From: Bradymonas sediminis | Lineage (GTDB): Bacteria > Myxococcota_A > Bradymonadia > Bradymonadales > Bradymonadaceae | Length of the DNA: 64,000 bases | Assembly (NCBI RefSeq): GCF_003258315.1 | Contig: NZ_CP030032.1 | Location: 782,001 to 846,000 of the forward strand | Direction of reading: 5' to 3' | In this document: piece by piece, positions 1 to 9,184 of the stretch | Layout: the number at the start of each line of letters is the position of its first letter | Numbering within the stretch: position 1 is the stretch's first letter | The notes under the pieces: model-generated | Databases searched by the model: none | What the model was told of the DNA's origin: nothing | The model's input: the letters and a program-made list of their open reading frames with translations, nothing else | Translations under genes and position numbers: made by a program

Positions 1-909
1 GACACCGAGCGGGTTGAGCTGCTCCTGTGGGATACGCATAAGCAGGCGCACCCGGTTGAGGCGCATATTAACGCTCATTTCGACGGGGAGACGGTCACGT
101 GGTTTCGCGTGGTGTTGCGCATGCAGCCGGTGATTGAGGGCGCCGCGGCCCCGGTCGACGAGACCCCGCGCATCCTGGTGGTCGAGGATGACCCGGTCAG
201 CGCGCGCATGCTCTCGCGGATGTTGGAGAATGGGGGCTTTGAAACCGAATGGGCGGCCACGGCTGCCGCCGCCATTGAGATGCTCTCCGAGGATTATTAT
301 GACGCGATGACCCTGGACCTGATGCTGCCGGACCGCAACGGGCTCGACCTATTGCGCGAGATTCGCGCCGACGCCGAGACCGAGGAGATGCCGGTGATCG
401 TGGTGTCGGCGTCGGCCGATAAGACCCGGGATTCGCTCAGCGGAGACGCGGCCTATGTGGTCGACTGGCTCAATAAACCCTTCGACCCAGGCGCCCTGCA
501 GAGCGCCATGGCCGGCGCGATCCGCAACGATAAGGAACGCCTGCCTCGGGTGCTTCACGTCGAAGCCGACGACGCGTTCTTTGAGCAAGTAAGCCAGACC
601 CTGCTCGGCAGCGCCGGGATCGACCGGGCCCGCACGCTCGGCGAGGCCCGCAAGATGCTGCAAGACAACGATGATTATGACCTCGTGCTGCTCGGGCTCA
701 ACCTGCCCGACGGGTTCGGCGCCGAGCTGCTGCCATTTTTGAACCGCCCGCGCGGCCGCTCGGTCCCGGTGATCCTGGTCTCCTCGGATGAGGCCGTCGA
801 CGCGCTCTCCTCGCATGTCGCCGATACCCTGAACAAATCGCACGCCACCCAGCAGCAGATGCTCGAGACCATCCGCGCTCACCTGCGCCCATCGCCGCCT
901 GCGCATTAA
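1..909 (+). CDS. Response regulator with two receiver domains (5' end cut by window edge)
   Basis: The frame is open from base 1, so the start lies outside the window. An internal ATG at 109 is possible but lies in an uninterrupted frame. Codons 1-37 look like the end of a beta-rich domain, perhaps PilZ; this is weak. Codons 52-165 form a CheY-like receiver with an acidic EDD pocket, the phospho-acceptor Asp at codon 106 in LDLMLPD, and the conserved Lys at codon 159 in NKPF. Codons 182-295 form a second receiver-like fold. There the acceptor position in LLGLNLPDG is Gly (codon 232) instead of Asp, so this domain is probably not phosphorylated. No output domain follows, so signalling is presumably by protein contact or through the missing N-terminal part. 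Its kinase partner is not visible. Confidence 0.85.
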   Translation, partial: DTERVELLLWDTHKQAHPVEAHINAHFDGETVTWFRVVLRMQPVIEGAAAPVDETPRILVVEDDPVSARMLSRMLENGGFETEWAATAAAAIEMLSEDYYDAMTLDLMLPDRNGLDLLREIRADAETEEMPVIVVSASADKTRDSLSGDAAYVVDWLNKPFDPGALQSAMAGAIRNDKERLPRVLHVEADDAFFEQVSQTLLGSAGIDRARTLGEARKMLQDNDDYDLVLLGLNLPDGFGAELLPFLNRPRGRSVPVILVSSDEAVDALSSHVADTLNKSHATQQQMLETIRAHLRPSPPAH

Positions 910-1118
910 CGCGTTCGGTTGAATAGCGATGCGCCCACGTTCGTCATTTGACCGGGCGTCGGCGATAAGATCCCCAATAGAAGAGACAATAGCGCGCGAC
1001 TCAGCCATCCGCGCATCTGCGGGTTGGCGTGTCGACAGCGGATAGTCGGTGCTCCAACTCGCCTGCGGATTGGGTAGGGCTTATCCGCAACGTTGCAAGT
1101 CTCGACGAAACATTGGTC

Positions 1119-1145
1119 TTGAAAGGGCGCTCGGGCTGCTATAAG
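1119..1145 (+). promoter_or_regulatory. Possible sigma70-type promoter before the beta-barrel-like gene
   Basis: TTGAAA at 1119-1124 and TATAAG at 1140-1145 lie 113 bases or more before the gene at 1258. The spacer is only 15 bases, shorter than the usual 16-18, so the call is weak. The rest of the 910-1257 gap shows no gene and no clear terminator for the response regulator. Confidence 0.3.
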
Positions 1146-1257
1146 TCACCGTTTTAACGGATTTTTGTTTTTGGCATATCTTATGCATTGTATCTTAAGC
1201 ATCGAAAGCGCGAAGGCGCTCAACCTTGTGTCCAACTATTTTACTGCGGAGTTTAGA

Positions 1258-2202
1258 ATGAAGAGTTTAATTTCAAGCGGCGTTGTCTCACTGGTTTTGT
1301 TGGCCTCGGCCTCGGCGTCCGCAGCGGTTTGTGTGCAGGTCGATGAAGCGCGCGATAACCTGGACCCGGCGGAGCGTACGGCGGTTAAGACGATGGTTGA
1401 GGAGTCGCTTCGCGGCCAGAACCAGAGTGTCAGTGACGCCAATTGCGACACGACCTACAAGATCTACAGCCTGCGCCTGGGCAATTCGGTGACCGCGAAT
1501 ATCTCCGGGCCCAACGGGTCGAAGTCCCAGAAGGCGTCGAGCATCGAAGAGTTGCCCGAGACCTACGACCAGCTGACGCGCTCGCTGCTCAACGGAGAGA
1601 CTGGCAGCACGACGACGGCCGGGGTGAACCGTCATAATGTGACCAAGCAGCAGGCCGTGCAGCGCCGCATAGTCGCCGACAACCTGTGGTTCTTGCGTCT
1701 GGGCTACGGCGCGGTGGCGGGCGGAGATATCGCCAGTGGGCCGGCGTTCGGCCTGGGCTACCGCTACGAGCTGGACCAACTCGGCATCGAGATCTCGACC
1801 CTTAATATCGTGGCGGCCACCGACGGCTCGTCGGACGACGGCCTCGGGGTCAGCGCGAGCTGGATTCGCCTGGGCGGCCTGTATTTCTTCAACCCGGTCG
1901 CGAATCACTCCGCGTATCTCAACGTCGGGTTGAGCTGGGGGACGTCGGCGTCGCGATCGCAATACCAGGGGGAGAGCTATATCTACTCAGGAAGCGGCAT
2001 CCAGGGTGAGATCGGCGGCGGCTATGAATTCCTGCGCGCCAGCACGATTCGCATGTTCGTCGAGGCCAACGCGGTGCTGCCCTTCTACACCTCCTCGATA
2101 GATTGGAGCATCGTCGATGACTCGATTTATACCCCGACCTTCACGATTTCACTGGGCGTGGGCTACGGCTCGTCGAACCGCAGCGCGGTCGAGATTTACT
2201 AA
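1258..2202 (+). CDS. Secreted outer-membrane beta-barrel-like protein, function unknown
   Basis: The protein has 314 residues. The start at 1258 is chosen over an upstream in-frame start at 1165 because it opens directly into a signal peptide (Met-Lys, then a hydrophobic stretch ending in Ala-Ser-Ala-Ser-Ala-Ala around residue 20) and has cggag 6 bases upstream. The first third of the mature part contains a small domain with two cysteines. From about residue 140 there are alternating aromatic and glycine-rich strands (for example RLGYGAVAGGD, GLGYRYELDQLGIEIS and GLGVSASWIRLGGLYFF), typical of small outer-membrane barrels. It ends in Glu-Ile-Tyr rather than a terminal Phe. No named family is recognised. 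It is monocistronic, closed by a strong terminator. Confidence 0.75.
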   Translation: MKSLISSGVVSLVLLASASASAAVCVQVDEARDNLDPAERTAVKTMVEESLRGQNQSVSDANCDTTYKIYSLRLGNSVTANISGPNGSKSQKASSIEELPETYDQLTRSLLNGETGSTTTAGVNRHNVTKQQAVQRRIVADNLWFLRLGYGAVAGGDIASGPAFGLGYRYELDQLGIEISTLNIVAATDGSSDDGLGVSASWIRLGGLYFFNPVANHSAYLNVGLSWGTSASRSQYQGESYIYSGSGIQGEIGGGYEFLRASTIRMFVEANAVLPFYTSSIDWSIVDDSIYTPTFTISLGVGYGSSNRSAVEIY

Positions 2203-2248
2203 TTCTGGAGTGCTTTGACTCCCAGGCGGCACGCCTCTAATGTGCGCA

Positions 2249-2277
2249 GGCGACTCCGGTGGGAGTCGCCTTTTTTT
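2249..2277 (+). terminator. Rho-independent terminator
   Basis: A perfect 9-bp stem, GGCGACTCC paired with GGAGTCGCC, has a 4-base loop and is followed by seven T. It ends the beta-barrel-like gene and sits just before thyA. Confidence 0.9.
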
Positions 2278-2312
2278 ATGCAATGATACAACCCCCGCCC
2301 CGCAGAACCGCT

Positions 2313-3107
2313 ATGAATAATTATCTTGAACTGATGGCGCATGTGCTCGACAACGGCACCGACAAGGCGGACCGCACCGGCACCGGCACGCGCAGTGTCT
2401 TCGGCTATCAGATGCGCTTTGACCTCCGGGAGGGATTTCCGGCGGTGACGACCAAGAAGCTGCACTTTAAGTCGATTATCCACGAGCTGCTGTGGTTCCT
2501 AAAAGGCTCGACCAACGTCGGCTATTTGCAGGAGAACGGCGTGCGCATCTGGAATGAGTGGGCGGACGAAGACGGCGAATTGGGGCCGATCTATGGGCAC
2601 CAGTGGCGCAGTTGGCCGCGCCCCGACGGCACCTCGGTGGACCAATTGCGCGCAGTGGTTACCTCGATTAAAGAAGATCCCGACAGCCGTCGGCATATTG
2701 TAAGTGCTTGGAATGTCTCACAGATCGACCAGATGGCGCTGCCGCCGTGCCATATCCTTTTTCAGTTTTATGTCGCCGATGGCCGCCTGTCCTGCCAGCT
2801 CTACCAGCGCAGCGCCGACATCTTTTTGGGGGTTCCCTTTAATATCGCCTCTTACGCGCTGCTGACCCAGATGATCGCGCAGGTCTGCGGCCTTGAGCCG
2901 GGGGATTTTGTGCACACATTGGGCGATGCGCACCTGTACCAAAACCACCTCGACCAGGCGCGCCAGCAATTAGAGCGCTCGCCCTACGCGTTGCCGCAGC
3001 TCAAGCTCAACCCGCAGGTGCGCGATATCGACGCCTTCACCTACGAGGATATCGAGATCGTGGGCTATCAATCGCACCCGAAAATCAGCGCGCCAATCGC
3101 GGTTTGA
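2313..3107 (+). CDS. thyA: Thymidylate synthase
   Basis: ThyA converts dUMP to dTMP using 5,10-methylenetetrahydrofolate and releases dihydrofolate. The protein has 264 residues, the length of the Escherichia coli enzyme, and is collinear with it. The catalytic Cys is residue 146 in [10 protein letters not shown]. The folate and dUMP-binding segments [30 protein letters not shown] and GDAHLYQNH are all present. An in-frame start at 2259 lies inside the preceding terminator and is rejected in favour of 2313. The dihydrofolate produced is recycled by DHFR, encoded 37 bases downstream, so the two probably form an operon. Confidence 0.98.
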   Translation: MNNYLELMAHVLDNGTDKADRTGTGTRSVFGYQMRFDLREGFPAVTTKKLHFKSIIHELLWFLKGSTNVGYLQENGVRIWNEWADEDGELGPIYGHQWRSWPRPDGTSVDQLRAVVTSIKEDPDSRRHIVSAWNVSQIDQMALPPCHILFQFYVADGRLSCQLYQRSADIFLGVPFNIASYALLTQMIAQVCGLEPGDFVHTLGDAHLYQNHLDQARQQLERSPYALPQLKLNPQVRDIDAFTYEDIEIVGYQSHPKISAPIAV

Positions 3108-3144
3108 TTCGGCCGCGCGCACCCCGGGAACTCAGGTGAATTTT

Positions 3145-3723
3145 ATGGGAAAAAGTCCGTTGAAAATCTCGGCAATCGCAGCCTGTGACCTGCAGATGAC
3201 CATCGGCAGCGAGGGGGGCATGCCGTGGGATTTGCCCGCGGATATGCGCCATTTTGTGCGGACCACCCGCGATAAGCCGGTCATCATGGGGCGGCGCACC
3301 TTCGAGAGCCTGCCCGGCCCGCTCAAGGGGCGGCTCAATATCGTGCTCACGCGCCAGACCGACTTCGCCGCCCCGGCGGGGGTGCGCGTGGCGCGCTCCA
3401 TTGAGGAGTCGCTCGAAATCGCGCGCCAGTCGGCACCGCACGAGGTGATGGTGATCGGCGGGGCGGGGATCTATGCGCAATTTATCCCGCGCTGCGACCG
3501 TATCTATCTGACCGTGATTCACGCGCAATTTGAGGATGGCGACACGTTTTTTCCCGCGATTGACCTTGTGGAGTGGGATATCGTGTCGCGGGATGCCCAC
3601 CCGCCAGACGCCAAAAATGCGTATGCGTATCGGTTTTTTATCCTCGAACGGGCCGCCCCCGGAGCGCTGCAGGCGCGGCATTTGCAGGCCGCTCAGCCAC
3701 TTCCTGAGGCGTTGCGGGCCTAG
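3145..3723 (+). CDS. folA: Dihydrofolate reductase
   Basis: The enzyme reduces dihydrofolate to tetrahydrofolate with NADPH, closing the cycle with the thyA product upstream. The protein has 192 residues from ATG 3145, which has aggtga about 5 bases upstream. A GTG at 3136 would overlap that ribosome site. Recognisable segments are AIAACDLQMTIG, GMPWDLPADMRHF with the substrate-binding acidic residue, VIMGRRTFESLP, and VIGGAGIYAQF near the NADPH site. The C-terminus runs about 25 residues past the usual end of the fold as an Ala/Leu-rich tail, an extension of unknown meaning. Confidence 0.95.
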   Translation: MGKSPLKISAIAACDLQMTIGSEGGMPWDLPADMRHFVRTTRDKPVIMGRRTFESLPGPLKGRLNIVLTRQTDFAAPAGVRVARSIEESLEIARQSAPHEVMVIGGAGIYAQFIPRCDRIYLTVIHAQFEDGDTFFPAIDLVEWDIVSRDAHPPDAKNAYAYRFFILERAAPGALQARHLQAAQPLPEALRA

Positions 3724-4010
3724 GCAACGCGCAGTCGAATCGGCGTGTGGGCCGCGTCAGGCCCCAAGAGGTGGCGTGCGCGGCCAACACAATGTTGTAG
3801 GTGTTGGGAGAATGTTATATGGTCGGTTTGAATCGGGAATTCGCTGCAGCCATGGCGCGAGTCGAAGGGCTCGCATGCATCGTCGCAGAGTTTTCGAGGC
3901 GAGATATAACTAGAAAATCAACGCTTATTTCCCCCTCTGTCGCGCCGTAGGCTTAAAAACCACAAACTCGGCCCGTACTTTGGCACTCTTCTCAAGGAGG
4001 AGCCCACGTA

Positions 4011-5462
4011 ATGCGTTTCTGCACGACCTGTGGACGAAATTTTGACAACTCGATAGTCGAGTGCCCGCACGATGGCACGCCCCTTTTTGAGATGCACGGG
4101 GGCGACGATGATGCAGCTGAAGAGCTGCAAAGCGACGGCGGCGCTCCTATCATTGGCAACGCCGCGGACGGCGTTATTGAGGCGCCGGTTGGCGCGCTTG
4201 CCGAAGACGCTGCGGCGCAAGCCCCGGTCGTTGACGACGCGGATGATGCGGCGTTGGCGGACGCGGACGCGTTGGCGGCTCCGAATTTTGCGGAGGTCGA
4301 CGACGACCCGTTTGGCGTCGGCGATGACTTCGATGCCTCCGATATGGACGCGGCGGACTTTGAGGACGCGCCGGCCGACGACGTGGTCGACGCCGCGCAG
4401 GAGGACGCTGACAGCGACCTCTTCGCCGGAGACGATGAAGGCGCGGCCGACGCCCTGGGCGCCTCGGATGCGTTCGACTTTGACGATGCCGAGGCGGACG
4501 CTGAGCAGGACGTCGCGGCCGAGCTCGACGCCGATGAGCCTGCGCTTGCCGAAGAAGACCCGGCCGCCGATGCAGACGCGGTCGCGGACGAAGACGAGTC
4601 GGACCTGGCGGCCAGCCTCTTCGACGATGACGACGCCATCGATGATATTCCGGCCGCGGACGCCGCGCCGTCTTCGGACCGCATCGCCGCGGGCATCCAG
4701 GACGCGCTGGGTGATTTCGAGGATGACGCGCCGGTGGCCGCTTCGGCGCCGGTGGATACCGCGTTCTCGAAGGAAGAGAGCGACGATGTCGCCGCCGCGG
4801 TCCCGGTAGCTGAAGAAGAGAAGAAGGGCGGAATGGGCAAGATTCTGCTTGTCTTGCTCGTGATCGCCGGCGCCGTGGGTTGGTATTTCATGATGGGACC
4901 GGGGGCGGATTCTGGAAAGACCGAGAGCGCGCCGACGACCCAGGAGAAAGCCGCGCCTGCTGCACAGACGCCGCCGGCCGCTGAGAAGGCGGGCGAAGCT
5001 GAGGCGGCGGCCGATGAAGCTGCTGCGGACGACGAGGCTGCGGCAGGTGAAGAGGGCGTTGACCCGATGGCTGCAGGGGATGACGCGGACGCCGGCGAGG
5101 AATCGTCGGACGCATCGGACGCCGCAGATGGGGCGCAAGTCGAAGAAGACCCCGCCGAAGCTGCGGGTTCCGAGCCGGAAGCCAAAGCTGCCGACGCTCC
5201 CGAGAAGCCGGAAGCAGTCGCGCCCGCAAAGTCGAGCGCGGCGCGCACTCCGACCGCAGACCCGCGCCCGAAGACCGAGCCGAAGATTCAGCGCGACCGC
5301 GTGCCGGAGCCTGACCCGGTGGCGAAGCCTGCGCCGAAGAAGACGGCGCCTAAAAAGGAGGCGCCGAAGAAGGCCGATAAGCCTGCCGAGAAAGAGGCGC
5401 CCAAGGCCGACGGTGTGGAGCTGCAGTTGAAGCAAGAGTTGGACGCGCTCAAAGGAAACTAA
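4011..5462 (+). CDS. Acidic single-span membrane protein with N-terminal zinc ribbon
   Basis: The protein has 483 residues, with aaggagg about 10 bases before the ATG. Residues 4-23 hold CTTC...CPH, a short zinc-ribbon motif (Cys-x2-Cys...Cys). Residues 25-265 are extremely rich in Asp, Glu and Ala and probably disordered. A positively flanked helix (KILLVLLVIAGAVGWYF) at about residues 280-297 should span the inner membrane. The remaining 185 residues start Ala/Glu-rich and end Pro/Lys-rich (repeated PKK and APKK), as in TonB-type linkers that cross the periplasm. Topology and periplasmic reach are inferred. No enzymatic domain is visible. Similar zinc-ribbon/linker architectures occur in myxobacterial regulatory membrane proteins, but I cannot name a family. 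Confidence 0.8.
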   Translation: MRFCTTCGRNFDNSIVECPHDGTPLFEMHGGDDDAAEELQSDGGAPIIGNAADGVIEAPVGALAEDAAAQAPVVDDADDAALADADALAAPNFAEVDDDPFGVGDDFDASDMDAADFEDAPADDVVDAAQEDADSDLFAGDDEGAADALGASDAFDFDDAEADAEQDVAAELDADEPALAEEDPAADADAVADEDESDLAASLFDDDDAIDDIPAADAAPSSDRIAAGIQDALGDFEDDAPVAASAPVDTAFSKEESDDVAAAVPVAEEEKKGGMGKILLVLLVIAGAVGWYFMMGPGADSGKTESAPTTQEKAAPAAQTPPAAEKAGEAEAAADEAAADDEAAAGEEGVDPMAAGDDADAGEESSDASDAADGAQVEEDPAEAAGSEPEAKAADAPEKPEAVAPAKSSAARTPTADPRPKTEPKIQRDRVPEPDPVAKPAPKKTAPKKEAPKKADKPAEKEAPKADGVELQLKQELDALKGN

Positions 5463-5484
5463 TCCGACAGCGCGCGACGCGAGC

Positions 5485-5512
5485 AAAAAAACCGCCCATG
5501 GGCGGTTTTTTT
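5485..5512. terminator. Bidirectional terminator
   Basis: A 16-base perfect palindrome (ACCGCCCATGGGCGGT, 5491-5506) is flanked by six A on the left and a T run on the right. It works for the plus-strand acidic protein and also lies just beyond the 3' end of the minus-strand ndh-like gene. Confidence 0.9.
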
Positions 5513-5542
5513 GTGTGTAATATGAGCCGCTTGACGCGTGTT

Positions 5543-6829
5543 CTACTCGGAGCTTTCGGGCGTGGGTAGCTGCGGGGTCTCCTCGACCTCGACCTCGAGT
5601 TGCGGCGGGGAGGGCGGCGCGATGCGGTGGCGCGAGAGCAGCCAGCCCTTGAGGAGCGAGGCCTTCTTGAGGCCGCCGGGCATCAGGGCGGTGTGGACCA
5701 GGCGGTACAGCGTGCGCGCGGCGCGGCCCGTGATGGCTGAGCCGGCGACATAGGCCGCCGCCTGCTCATTGCCCAGCGAGATCAACTCGGCGCTTGGGCG
5801 GTATTCCCACTCCCGATAGGCGCGCCCGGAGAGGTCGGCGACGATATTGTAGGCGGCGTCATACGCCTGTTGGGACGCCACCTGGGCGTTTTGCAGGCTC
5901 TCTTCGCCCACGGTCGCGGCGTCTCCGAGGGCAAAGATCCCCGCGACCGAGGTCGCCGGTGAGATCGCCTTCAGGGTCTTATTGACCAGGATGCGCCCCT
6001 GGTCGTCGACGCCAAATCCGGCCTCGGCGACCATGGGGTGCGCGCGCACGCCGCCGCACCAGATGAGGTTGTCGGCCGGGATAACTTCGCCGGTGGACAG
6101 CCCAACTTCGGTCGCGCTGCGCGACACCACCGAGGTCCCGAGGCGAAACTCCATGCCGAATTGGCTCAGCTGCGCGCGCGCGATATCGCCGACTTCCGTG
6201 GGCATATCGGGCAGCAGTCGCGGGCCTTGCTCGACCAGGATGACGCGGGTCGCGGCCACCAATTCGGGGGCGACGTTGGCGATAAGGTCGCTTTGGAGCG
6301 CGGCCACCAGGGACCCGCTGATCTCGACGCCGGTGGGGCCGCCGCCGCCGATCACGAAGGTCAGGCGCCGGCGGCGCGCCTCGGCGCAGCTAATCTGGGC
6401 GGCGTCATTGAGCGCGCGGGCGACCTCTTCGCGCAGGCGCAGCGCGTCCCCCGCGTTTTTGAGCGCCAGCGCGTGCTCGGCCCACTCGGGGTGCCCACCC
6501 CAGTTTACCTGGCTGCCGCAGGCGATCAGCAGATAATCGAAGTCGATGTCGCCCGCCGGGCTGCGCAGGCAGCGCGCGGCCAGGTCGATGGATTCAACCG
6601 TTTGAATCAGCACTTCGGTCGTCGGCTCGAACGCCTCCCTAAGCCCAAACGTAATATGCGAGGCGTCCAATTCGCCGGTCGCAACATTGGGCAGCAGGGG
6701 TGTATAAAGGAAGTCAGGGCGGTCGCTGACCACCGTAATCTGGACCCGACGCCCGGCGAGCTCGCGCTCCAATTCGCGCGCGGCCCGAAACCCACCAAAT
6801 CCGCACCCAAGTATGACGATTCGTCTCAT
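5543..6829 (-). CDS. ndh: Type II NADH dehydrogenase-like FAD oxidoreductase
   Basis: The protein has 428 residues. It is a two-dinucleotide-fold flavoprotein: FAD-binding GCGFGG at residues 8-13, NAD(P)H-binding GGGGPTGVEISG at 161-172, and a second FAD contact, IFALGDAA, near residue 305. NDH-2 enzymes transfer electrons from NADH to membrane quinone without pumping protons. The C-terminal region is basic and amphipathic (LYRLVHTALMPGG, then KGWLLSRHR), consistent with monotopic membrane attachment. The start at 6829 has aagagg about 8 bases upstream. Sulfide:quinone oxidoreductase is an alternative within the superfamily, but the characteristic redox cysteines are not evident. The C-terminal 25 residues are Glu/Pro-rich. 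Confidence 0.85.
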   Translation of the reverse strand: MRRIVILGCGFGGFRAARELERELAGRRVQITVVSDRPDFLYTPLLPNVATGELDASHITFGLREAFEPTTEVLIQTVESIDLAARCLRSPAGDIDFDYLLIACGSQVNWGGHPEWAEHALALKNAGDALRLREEVARALNDAAQISCAEARRRRLTFVIGGGGPTGVEISGSLVAALQSDLIANVAPELVAATRVILVEQGPRLLPDMPTEVGDIARAQLSQFGMEFRLGTSVVSRSATEVGLSTGEVIPADNLIWCGGVRAHPMVAEAGFGVDDQGRILVNKTLKAISPATSVAGIFALGDAATVGEESLQNAQVASQQAYDAAYNIVADLSGRAYREWEYRPSAELISLGNEQAAAYVAGSAITGRAARTLYRLVHTALMPGGLKKASLLKGWLLSRHRIAPPSPPQLEVEVEETPQLPTPESSE

Positions 6830-6884
6830 GTATCTTTTGAACCTCTTAAGTGAACCGAAGCGATTGCTCCGAAGACTCTGCGCG

Positions 6885-8009
6885 GTGCGGCGCGATCAGG
6901 TCAAGGAACAATTAGAAGCGGCGCGATTTTGCGGCCATGATCGGGCGCGAGTGTCGCCGGCGTTGATGTTGACGGGTGCCATCGGGCTCAGCGCGCTGGT
7001 CGGCTGTGAGGCGCCTGACCCCGACACGGTGGAGGCGCTGGCGTCGCGGCTTGAGCAGGGGGCGCAGCGGCGCTTCGGCGGGGGGCAAAAGACCGGGATG
7101 CTGCGGGCGCTGGAGGTCTCGCAGCGCGCGGTGGGCGTGGCGCGGGCGATGCGTGAGCGGCCGGAGCCCGCGTGCGCGATGCGGGGCGTGGACGGGCGCG
7201 CGTTCCGCTATGATTTTGAGCTTGTCTTGGAGCGCCACGGGCCGGGGAAGGCCGGCCTTGAGGCGAGCTGGCGCGAGACGCGTCGCTTTCGGCGCGCGGA
7301 GTCGGGGCGCCTCGAATTAGTGATGAATGCGCAGTTTCGCAATCCCACGATGCAGCCCACCGACGCTCCGGCTAAGCGAGCGCTGCGCTGGGCGCTCGCC
7401 GATGGGCAGAGCTATTTAAGCGATGATCTTCGGGAGGGCGCGCCGCAATATTATCGGAGGGAGGCGAGCTTTGGGGAGGCGGCGGCGCTCGAATATGCGG
7501 CCTTTGGCACGCTTCAAACGCTGCTCGATGCGGCCCCCGGCGGCTGGGAGCGCGTCGACGCCGCCCACCCGACATGGACGCCTGGCGGGCAGCCGCTTCG
7601 ATGCATTAAGCCTATCAGGGGTTTGCAAAACGCGAAGAATATGCAAATGCAGTCGCCGGTGATTGAGCGCAATTGGCTGCATCAATTTGGCGCCGTCGCG
7701 ACGCTTAAGGAGGCGCGGTTCGAAGTGCTGCGCGCAGCGGCTGCGCCGGAGGCGGCGGGCAATGAAGCCGACGACGCCCCGGCGAATTCGCGCAGGCTCA
7801 GCCTCGCCTGGCGCCTGAGCGATGGCGCGACGCTCAAAGCTAAATTTCGTGACTCCTGGGCGCCCACGGGCGCGCCCCTGGAATCGCTCGACACCACCAA
7901 TATTATCGAAGTTGAGCGGGACCGCAGCCTATTTGAGGCCAAGCAACGCCTTCAAGAATGGCGCGAGAACGCCTGGATCCGATCTGCATCCGAAGATGAG
8001 ACACCATGA
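6885..8009 (+). CDS. Lipoprotein of unknown function upstream of proB
   Basis: The start is uncertain. From GTG 6885 the protein has 374 residues, with a basic N-terminus, a hydrophobic stretch and a lipobox LVGC placing the lipidated Cys at residue 41. ATG 6966 would give a signal peptide with no basic residue, and ATG 6828 would overlap the divergent ndh start. The mature part contains mixed alpha/beta sequence with many Arg and Ala residues and no motif I recognise. Four bases (ATGA) overlap the start of proB, so the two are translationally coupled, but nothing in the sequence connects the lipoprotein to proline synthesis. Confidence 0.65.
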   Translation: MRRDQVKEQLEAARFCGHDRARVSPALMLTGAIGLSALVGCEAPDPDTVEALASRLEQGAQRRFGGGQKTGMLRALEVSQRAVGVARAMRERPEPACAMRGVDGRAFRYDFELVLERHGPGKAGLEASWRETRRFRRAESGRLELVMNAQFRNPTMQPTDAPAKRALRWALADGQSYLSDDLREGAPQYYRREASFGEAAALEYAAFGTLQTLLDAAPGGWERVDAAHPTWTPGGQPLRCIKPIRGLQNAKNMQMQSPVIERNWLHQFGAVATLKEARFEVLRAAAAPEAAGNEADDAPANSRRLSLAWRLSDGATLKAKFRDSWAPTGAPLESLDTTNIIEVERDRSLFEAKQRLQEWRENAWIRSASEDETP

Positions 8010-9166
8010 CAAACCGCGAAGAAATTGAGAACGGCCGCAGCGCGATCGCCGAGGCCGAGCATTGGGTTGTAAAATTAGGCAGCGCGGTTTTTCTGGGGGA
8101 CTCACGCCAGCTCGACCGCCCGGTGTTCACGGCGCTTATCGAGGATATCTCGAAGTTGCTGCGCCGCGGGAAGCGCGTGACGCTGGTCTCTTCGGGGGCG
8201 GTGGCGCTCGGGCGAGAGCATCTGGGTTGGCCCGAGGACGGTGGGGCGAGCATCCCCTGCCTGCAGGCGTACGCCGCGGTGGGGCAGTCTCGGTTGATGC
8301 AGCTCTACGCCGATGAGTTCGTCCACCACGGCCATAAGATCGCGCAGATTCTTTTCTCGCGCGCGGACCTCGACGCGCGCCGGCGCTTCTTAAACGCCCG
8401 CATGACCCTGGAGCGCCTGCACCAGATGGGCGTGGTGCCGATCATCAATGAGAACGACACGGTGGCGACCGAGGAGCTGCGCTTTGGCGACAACGACCGG
8501 CTGGCGGCGATGACCTGCGGCGTGGTGCACGCCGATATGCTGGTCATCCTGTCGGACGTCGAGGGGATCTTCGAGGTGGAGCAGGCGAGCGACGGCTCGC
8601 GAAAATTTGGCGAGCGCATCGCCCAGATCGAGGCCGACGATCCGCATTTGATGGAGATCGCCGGGCCGTCGATCTCGGGGGTCGGCACCGGCGGGATGAC
8701 CTCGAAGGTCCAGGCCGCGCAGATCGCGGCGCGCATGGGCGTGCCGACGGTGATCGCGCGCGGCAAGCGCCGGGGCGTGCTTGGCGAGATCGCGGACCAA
8801 AAGGATGTCGGCACGCTCATCGGCGCGGACCGCGACGCGGGGTTGGCGGGCAAGAAGGTTTGGCTGGGGACCGGGGCGCGCCCGGTGGGGCGGCTGCTAT
8901 GCGACGCGGGGGCGGTGCGGGCGCTACGGGAGCGCGGGGCGAGTCTTCTGCCCAGCGGCGTGCTGTCGGTGGAGGGCGCGTTCGACGAGGGCGCGGTGGT
9001 CGAGCTATCGGATGAGCATGGCGTGGCGTTTGCGCGCGGCATCAGCGTCTACGGCTCCAGCGATATCGAGCGCATCGCCGGGCATCATAGCGACGAGATT
9101 GTGGGGCGCCTGGGGTTCCGCATTCTCGACACGATCGTGCACCGCGACGGCCTGGTCATGATTTAA
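8006..9166 (+). CDS. proB: Glutamate 5-kinase
   Basis: ProB phosphorylates L-glutamate with ATP in the first step of proline synthesis. The protein has 386 residues, the size of the long form with a C-terminal PUA domain. The amino acid kinase domain (about 18-265) has VVKLGSAVF at 21-29, LVSSGAVALG, IPIINEND-like PIINENDTVATEELRFGDND, and GVGTGGMTSKVQAA. The PUA domain covers about residues 285-386. Its ATG overlaps the stop of the upstream lipoprotein gene. proA is not next to it in this window. Confidence 0.96.
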   Translation: MTNREEIENGRSAIAEAEHWVVKLGSAVFLGDSRQLDRPVFTALIEDISKLLRRGKRVTLVSSGAVALGREHLGWPEDGGASIPCLQAYAAVGQSRLMQLYADEFVHHGHKIAQILFSRADLDARRRFLNARMTLERLHQMGVVPIINENDTVATEELRFGDNDRLAAMTCGVVHADMLVILSDVEGIFEVEQASDGSRKFGERIAQIEADDPHLMEIAGPSISGVGTGGMTSKVQAAQIAARMGVPTVIARGKRRGVLGEIADQKDVGTLIGADRDAGLAGKKVWLGTGARPVGRLLCDAGAVRALRERGASLLPSGVLSVEGAFDEGAVVELSDEHGVAFARGISVYGSSDIERIAGHHSDEIVGRLGFRILDTIVHRDGLVMI

Positions 9167-9184
9167 GGCGCGGGCGCGCGGGCT

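Noticed and set aside
3918-5486. Minus-strand open frame opposite the acidic membrane protein
   Set aside because: The Arg/Val/Leu-rich sequence is the complement of Asp/Glu/Ala codons; the plus-strand protein has a ribosome site, zinc ribbon, membrane helix and terminator.
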